Source of the DNA: Paenibacillus taihuensis | Lineage (GTDB): Bacteria > Bacillota > Bacilli > Paenibacillales > Paenibacillaceae | Reading direction: 5' to 3' | NCBI RefSeq assembly: GCF_003386535.1 | Contig: NZ_QTTN01000036.1 | Span: 1 to 64,000, forward strand | DNA length: 64,000 nucleotides | Shown: piece by piece, positions 59,831 through 64,000 of the stretch | Position numbering within the stretch: the stretch's first letter is position 1 | Layout: the number at the start of each line of letters is the position of its first letter | Notes under the pieces: generated by a model | The model's input: the letters and a program-made list of their open reading frames with translations, nothing else | The model's database searches: none | What the model was told of the DNA's origin: nothing | Program-made: the position numbers and the translations under genes

Positions 59831-60658
59831 TCATCGCTTCTTCACGATTCTCGACTCAATCGCCGCGACGATCTGATACATAATAGTGGCAACAGCCGCT
59901 ATAATGAACAGGCTGCTGATGACCAGCGTGAAGTTGAACACTTGGAACCCATAGATAATCAAGTAGCCGAGTCCTTCTTTCGCCACGAGAAACTCCCCGA
60001 CGATAACCCCGACCCAAGCGAGGCCAACGTTTACTTTCAGTGTTGAGATAATTGCAGGGAAGGAGGCCGGGAGGATCACTTTCAAGAACGACTGCGTTCT
60101 CGTCGCACCGAAGATCCGTACGACCTTCACATAGTTCGGGTCGACTTCCTTGAAGGCGGTGTAGATGACCAGCGTCGTAATGATGACCGTAATCGAGAGG
60201 ATGGTTGCGATAATCGAGAGAATGCCTGAGCCCAGCGCCACGATGAACAAGGGGCCAAGCGCTACCTTCGGAAGCGAGTTGAGAACGACGAGATACGGAT
60301 CGAGCACTCTCGCGAGAAAAGGACTCCACCAGATGAGCGTTGCGAGAATGAGTCCGCTTAATGTCCCAAGCACAAACCCGGCAATCGTCTCCGCCACCGT
60401 AACTCCGATGTGGGGGAAGAGCGATCCATCGATGGCTTTGTCATACAGCAGCTTGAGGATTTTGCTCGGATAACTGAATAAGAAGACATCAATCCATTTG
60501 AGCCTGCCGGCAACTTCCCACAGGCCAAGAAAGACCACTAGCAGCAGGATACGTGTAATAAGTACGTAGAGCTTCTCTTTGTTCCGAGCTTTGTTATAGG
60601 CTTGATAGAGATGTGCGGGGTCGACTTTGCCGCGCTGCGGCTGTTCTTGGGTTTTCAT
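59831..60658 (-). CDS. ABC transporter permease, SsuC/TauC/NrtB family
   Basis: A 275-residue permease with five or six helices. The EAA motif region is IFGATRTQSFLKVILPASFP; VGLAWVGVIVGEFLVAKEGLGYLI is diagnostic of the nitrate/sulfonate/taurine family. ATG 60658 overlaps the ATPase stop (ATGA) and is preferred over the upstream start at 60700. It is the last of three genes. Confidence 0.92.
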   Translation of the reverse strand: MKTQEQPQRGKVDPAHLYQAYNKARNKEKLYVLITRILLLVVFLGLWEVAGRLKWIDVFLFSYPSKILKLLYDKAIDGSLFPHIGVTVAETIAGFVLGTLSGLILATLIWWSPFLARVLDPYLVVLNSLPKVALGPLFIVALGSGILSIIATILSITVIITTLVIYTAFKEVDPNYVKVVRIFGATRTQSFLKVILPASFPAIISTLKVNVGLAWVGVIVGEFLVAKEGLGYLIIYGFQVFNFTLVISSLFIIAAVATIMYQIVAAIESRIVKKR

Positions 60659-61440
60659 AGCGGCTGTTTGCTCCTCTCCATCTGTACGAAGGCTTGCCAA
60701 ACCTGGCGAAAATACGGCTGGAAACCATCCTGCTCGCGCGCATCTGTCGGCAGAAGCTCGGCTAAGCTTGCAGGAATATCCACTTCCTGATACACAGTTC
60801 CCGGATTCGGCGCCAAAATAATGACTCTGTTGCTCATCGCGATAGCTTCCGCGATATCGTGCGTCACAAGAAGCGCTGTTTTGCGGTGCTTCCGCAATGT
60901 TTCGTAAATTAAGTTCTCGAGCTGAAGCTTCGTCTGGAAATCCAGCGCGGAGAACGGTTCATCCAGAAACAGGATATCCGGCTCCGTCGCAAGTGTCCGT
61001 ACGAGTGCAACACGCTGGCGCATCCCGCCTGACAGCTCGCTCGGATAACTCCCCGCATGAGCGCTTAGGCCCATCTCATCTAGCAGTTGAAGCGCATATT
61101 CGCGCTTTATTGGCGTTAGCTGCCCCATGACCTCGAGCCCAATCAAGATATTGTCGCGAATCGTCCGCCAAGGAAACAGGTAGTCTTGCTGCAGCATATA
61201 CCCTACACGCGGCGTCGGTCCTGCAACTGGCTGTCCGAACAGCCGCACGGTGCCTTCCGATGGTTCTATCAGTCCGGCGATAATGGACAGCAGCGTCGTC
61301 TTGCCGCACCCGCTTGGACCGACGAGAGCGACGAATTCCCCGGCCTCCACGTTCAGCTGGATTTGCCCGAGCGCGAGCTTAGCTCCATGCTCATTCACAT
61401 AGACATGCGATACGTTATGGACTTCTACAGCATTTGCCAC
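60655..61440 (-). CDS. ABC transporter ATP-binding protein, SsuB/TauB family
   Basis: A 261-residue ATPase. Walker A is LVGPSGCGKTTLLSIIAG, the Q-loop is in YMLQQDYLFPW, the signature is ELSGGMRQRVALVR and Walker B is ILFLDEPFSALD. It energises the 59831 permease. AAGGAG lies 8 nt before GTG 61440 (the GTG at 61449 overlaps it). Confidence 0.93.
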   Translation of the reverse strand: MANAVEVHNVSHVYVNEHGAKLALGQIQLNVEAGEFVALVGPSGCGKTTLLSIIAGLIEPSEGTVRLFGQPVAGPTPRVGYMLQQDYLFPWRTIRDNILIGLEVMGQLTPIKREYALQLLDEMGLSAHAGSYPSELSGGMRQRVALVRTLATEPDILFLDEPFSALDFQTKLQLENLIYETLRKHRKTALLVTHDIAEAIAMSNRVIILAPNPGTVYQEVDIPASLAELLPTDAREQDGFQPYFRQVWQAFVQMERSKQPL

Positions 61441-61468
61441 GGCTATCACTCCTTATGAACGAGGAAAG

Positions 61469-61499
61469 AAGCCGCGCTTTGCTTTCGGGCTCGCGGCTT
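61469..61499 (-). terminator. Intercistronic hairpin between binding protein and ATPase
   Basis: AAGCCGCG pairs with CGCGGCTT across a 15-nt loop on the minus strand, followed by CTTTCCTC. This may be a partial terminator or RNA-stabilising hairpin that keeps binding protein in excess over ATPase and permease. Confidence 0.6.
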
Positions 61500-61521
61500 G
61501 GAACATCCTCGTGTGGCTTGA

Positions 61522-62526
61522 TTATTTAACTTCCTTGATGGCTTTCTCTGCATAAGAATTATCGACCAGCTTGTTGAAATCGGCTGCTTCTTTAAGCTCG
61601 CCGGCTTGCATCATAATGTCTTGCAGGTTTGCCCATTCCGTGCTGTCGATGATTGGATCGGTAGCGAAGGAGCCTTGATCCTTGTAGCGCTTCACAACGC
61701 CGCGAATGAGTTCAATATCGGTATCCGGGAAGAACGGAGCGACGGCATCGGCGATTTCATTCACGCTGTGCTCTTGCACCCACAGCTGACCTCTGTACAC
61801 CGCATTTGTGAATTTTTGAACGGTGTCTGCATTTTTCTTCATGTAGGTGCTCTTCGTCATATAAGCTGTATAAGGAAGGTGTCCGCTCTCCGTGCCGAAG
61901 GAAGCGACTACATATCCTTTGCCTTGCTGCTCCAGCATCGTGGCAGACGGCTCAAACAATTGCACGAACTGCTCGTCGCCGGAAGTGAAGGCCGGAACGA
62001 TGTTCGCGAACTCCACGTTCTGGATAAGTTCCAGATCGTTATGCGGATCGATGCCGTGCTTCTTAAGCACGAATTCTCCCGCCATTTGCGGCATGCCGCC
62101 TTTGCGCTGGCCGAGGAACTTGGAGCCCTTCAGCATGTTCCAATCGAAGTTGTCGATCGGCGCGCGCGAGATGAGGAACGTTCCGTCCGTCTGTGTCAGT
62201 TGGGCGAAATTGATGATCGGGTCATCGGAGCCTTGCACCGAGACATATACCGACGTCTCCGAGCCGACAAGCGCAACATCGATGTTGCCGCTGAGCAGCG
62301 CGGACATCGTTTTGTCTCCGCCAGGTGTCGTCGTCAGCTCGACATCAAGCCCTTCATCTTTAAAGAATCCATTCGTAATGGCCACATATTGCGGCGCGTA
62401 GAAGATCGACCGAGTCACTTCGCCGATGCGAACCTTGGTCGCCTCCGATTTTTTTCCGCTGCAGCCTGCAAGCAATAACGTGAGCGTTACGACAATTGCA
62501 GTCAGCACGATGAATGCCTTTTTCAA
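61522..62526 (-). CDS. ABC transporter binding lipoprotein, SsuA/NrtA/ThiY-like
   Basis: A 334-residue lipoprotein with lipobox LLAGCSGKKSEA. The fold is of the NMT1/sulfonate type (FYAPQYVAITNGFFKDEGLDVEL, GGDKTMSALLSGNIDVALVG). The ligand may be an alkylsulfonate, taurine, nitrate or a thiamin pyrimidine. No TPP riboswitch or S-box is visible in the 193-bp leader, which argues mildly against thiamin salvage or SAM control. GGAGGG precedes the start. Confidence 0.9.
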   Translation of the reverse strand: MKKAFIVLTAIVVTLTLLLAGCSGKKSEATKVRIGEVTRSIFYAPQYVAITNGFFKDEGLDVELTTTPGGDKTMSALLSGNIDVALVGSETSVYVSVQGSDDPIINFAQLTQTDGTFLISRAPIDNFDWNMLKGSKFLGQRKGGMPQMAGEFVLKKHGIDPHNDLELIQNVEFANIVPAFTSGDEQFVQLFEPSATMLEQQGKGYVVASFGTESGHLPYTAYMTKSTYMKKNADTVQKFTNAVYRGQLWVQEHSVNEIADAVAPFFPDTDIELIRGVVKRYKDQGSFATDPIIDSTEWANLQDIMMQAGELKEAADFNKLVDNSYAEKAIKEVK

Positions 62527-62719
62527 ACTGATCCCTCCAGCAAATCTATAAATGTAGTTTCATGCTATGCATGCGCCTAGAAATGGTGAACGGTGTGCGG
62601 TTACAAACTTGGAAAAAAGTGTGAATTAATACTCGTAAGCGCAGCCAAAACGATTTATGATAGAGAAGTACAAACTCTAAGTCCGTCACTCCCAAACCAA
62701 TTGGCAGGAGGAATCGAAG

Positions 62720-63556
62720 TTGAATCCATCGTGTTTGAACTACGCACTCACCGCTGAGGAACGAAAGACCTTTGAAGAAACAGGTTATCTCATTATTGAA
62801 GACGCGCTTTCACCGGAACAGATTGCACAGCTGACCGCGGAGTTTGACCGCATCCATGAGCGTAAGCTTAGCGAAGGGCATAACCCGAAGACGGCATTAT
62901 TCTATCCGAACTTCATCCCCGATCATGAATCGTTCTTATCGCTCGTTGATTATGAGAAGGTGCTTCCGAAGGTATGGGGCATTCTTGGCTGGAATATCTA
63001 TTTGTACCATGCGCATATGATTGCAACGCCGCCTTCCGGTAATTCGAAAAATGACGGCACGTTCGGTTGGCATCAAGACAGCGGCAGGGTGAACTGGGAG
63101 ATCGAATCGCATCCCCGCCCAAGATTGTCCCTCAAAGTGGCGTATTTCTTATCCGATGTCTCCGAGCCGGATCGCGGTAATTTCTGGGTCGTACCTGGCA
63201 GCCATCTTCGTGATAACATCGACATCCCGGTCGATCGCCACGGACAGCCCGAAGGCGCGATTCCGGTATGCGTGAAGCCTGGCTCAGCCGTATTCTTCGA
63301 CCGCAGGCTATGGCATGCGGGCTCGCCGAACTGGTCGGCGGAGCTGACGCGCAAGGTGCTGTTCTACGGCTACGGGTATCGCTGGCTCCGCACGAAGGAC
63401 GACATGACCGTCTCGCATCTGTGGGAGCAGAGCGATCCGATCCGCCGTCAGCTGCTTGGCGCCGGGGTGAATTGCAACGGCTACTACTCGCCGACTGACG
63501 AGGATGTGCCGCTGCGGACGTGGCTGAAGGAACATCAGCCGGAGCTTGTTTCGTAA
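62720..63556 (+). CDS. Phytanoyl-CoA dioxygenase-family oxygenase
   Basis: A 278-residue Fe(II)/2-oxoglutarate oxygenase. TFGWHQDSGRVNWE gives the first His and the Asp of the iron triad; RLWHAGSPNWSAE gives the second His. The Arg that binds 2-oxoglutarate follows (LTRKVLFYGYG). It is intact, unlike the frameshifted relative at 20002. The substrate is unknown; bacterial PhyH proteins hydroxylate many small molecules. TTG start with GGAGG 8 nt upstream. Confidence 0.92.
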   Translation: MNPSCLNYALTAEERKTFEETGYLIIEDALSPEQIAQLTAEFDRIHERKLSEGHNPKTALFYPNFIPDHESFLSLVDYEKVLPKVWGILGWNIYLYHAHMIATPPSGNSKNDGTFGWHQDSGRVNWEIESHPRPRLSLKVAYFLSDVSEPDRGNFWVVPGSHLRDNIDIPVDRHGQPEGAIPVCVKPGSAVFFDRRLWHAGSPNWSAELTRKVLFYGYGYRWLRTKDDMTVSHLWEQSDPIRRQLLGAGVNCNGYYSPTDEDVPLRTWLKEHQPELVS

Positions 63557-63670
63557 CAGGGAATAGGTCGATAGTGGTGGTTCGAGAACGATGGAACCGC
63601 AACTTTTTCACCAAAAGCTCGTCTTCACATCCAAGAGAAAGAGAATAGAAGTCGTGGAGAGCATGAGCAT

Positions 63671-64000
63671 GAATAAAATCGTTTTCGGAGCAGCTGCCAT
63701 TTGTATGATGCTGCTGTCAGCTTGCGGTGACGAAGAACCACCACCTGCTCAGCAGGCGGCCGTGTTCAGCGCAGAGCAGAATCAGAGCGCTTCTTTCCAA
63801 CAGGAAGTCGTTCCAGTATTGGAGGAGCTCGTAGCGAAGTATTACAAGGAAGATGAAGCGAAGTTCAACGCACAGACGGATCTGTATTTCGACGAGCATG
63901 ATCCGATGAATCCGCTGCTCGTCTTCCTCGTGCATAAAGAAGAATCGAAGGGATTTCGAGCTTTTCGCAAGGAGATCCACCAGAGACTTGGACATCGGGT
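63671..64000 (+). CDS. Lipoprotein of unknown function, cut by the right edge
   Basis: The frame opens at ATG 63671 (or 63665) with GTGGAG upstream and runs off the window after ~110 residues. The signal peptide ends at lipobox LSACG (MNKIVFGAAAICMMLLSAC), followed by Pro/Gln linker and a helical domain (EEVVPVLEELVAKYYKEDE-like). Function unknown. Confidence 0.85.

Noticed and set aside
62527-62719. Riboswitch before the SsuA/ThiY-like binding protein
   Set aside because: No TPP, SAM or other known core is recognisable in either orientation of this 193-bp leader.

Overview
The window looks like chromosome of a Paenibacillaceae-type Firmicute (Paenibacillus, Cohnella or a relative). The signs are strong AGGAGG-type ribosome binding sites with many TTG/GTG starts, an S-layer-homology protein, a LysM spore-coat-like protein, CUT1 sugar ABC modules paired with YesM/YesN-type two-component systems, a Bacillus-type gluconate operon with GntR-like operators, and a Bacillus-type kam/yod lysine-degradation locus under sigma-54. 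I found no rRNA, tRNA, CRISPR array, insertion sequence or prophage.

Layout. 0-6.4 kb: SLH beta-propeller surface protein, an exported unknown, a possible DUF3396-type protein and gpmA. 6.5-29.6 kb: mostly plus-strand accessory genes, many single-gene units (GNAT, VOC, NUDIX, DinB, methyltransferases, APH-type phosphotransferase, HAD, SDR, RDD). They include an ECF42-type sigma factor with its DGPF/YCII partner and the gluconate operon gnd-gntR-gntP-gntK. Several genes in this stretch are visibly broken: an in-frame stop, a frameshifted PhyH, and two P-loop NTPases reduced to their ends. 29.6-30.1 kb: an array of eight related hairpins with a 113-bp period. 30.2-43.3 kb: LysM protein, then the sigma-54/lysine block gabT-gabD-sigL, ablB, yodT-yodS-yodR-yodQ, kamA and the bEBP kamR. 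43.4-44.7 kb: a small membrane protein and a GNAT gene apparently split by a local inversion. 44.8-54 kb: a sugar-type ABC module (two permeases, two lipoprotein binding proteins) with its histidine kinase and response regulator, started by two near-identical promoters. 54-64 kb: M3 oligoendopeptidase, a LysR/aroC divergent pair, an AAA ATPase, a Lys/Gly-repeat protein, a SsuABC/TauABC-type transporter, a PhyH-family dioxygenase and a lipoprotein cut by the right edge.

How the genes fit together. The 30.8-43.3 kb genes encode every enzyme class needed to take lysine to succinate: KamA (beta-lysine), AblB (N6-acetyl-beta-lysine), YodT (deamination), YodS/YodR (CoA transfer and thiolytic shortening with general enzymes), YodQ (deacetylation to 4-aminobutyrate), GabT and GabD. 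Readable -24/-12 promoters lie before gabT, ablB and kamA, and both sigL and its activator gene are inside the block. The gluconate operon carries palindromes matching the Bacillus GntR operator before gnd and before gntP. All functions come from sequence reading and family knowledge; no database search was run.
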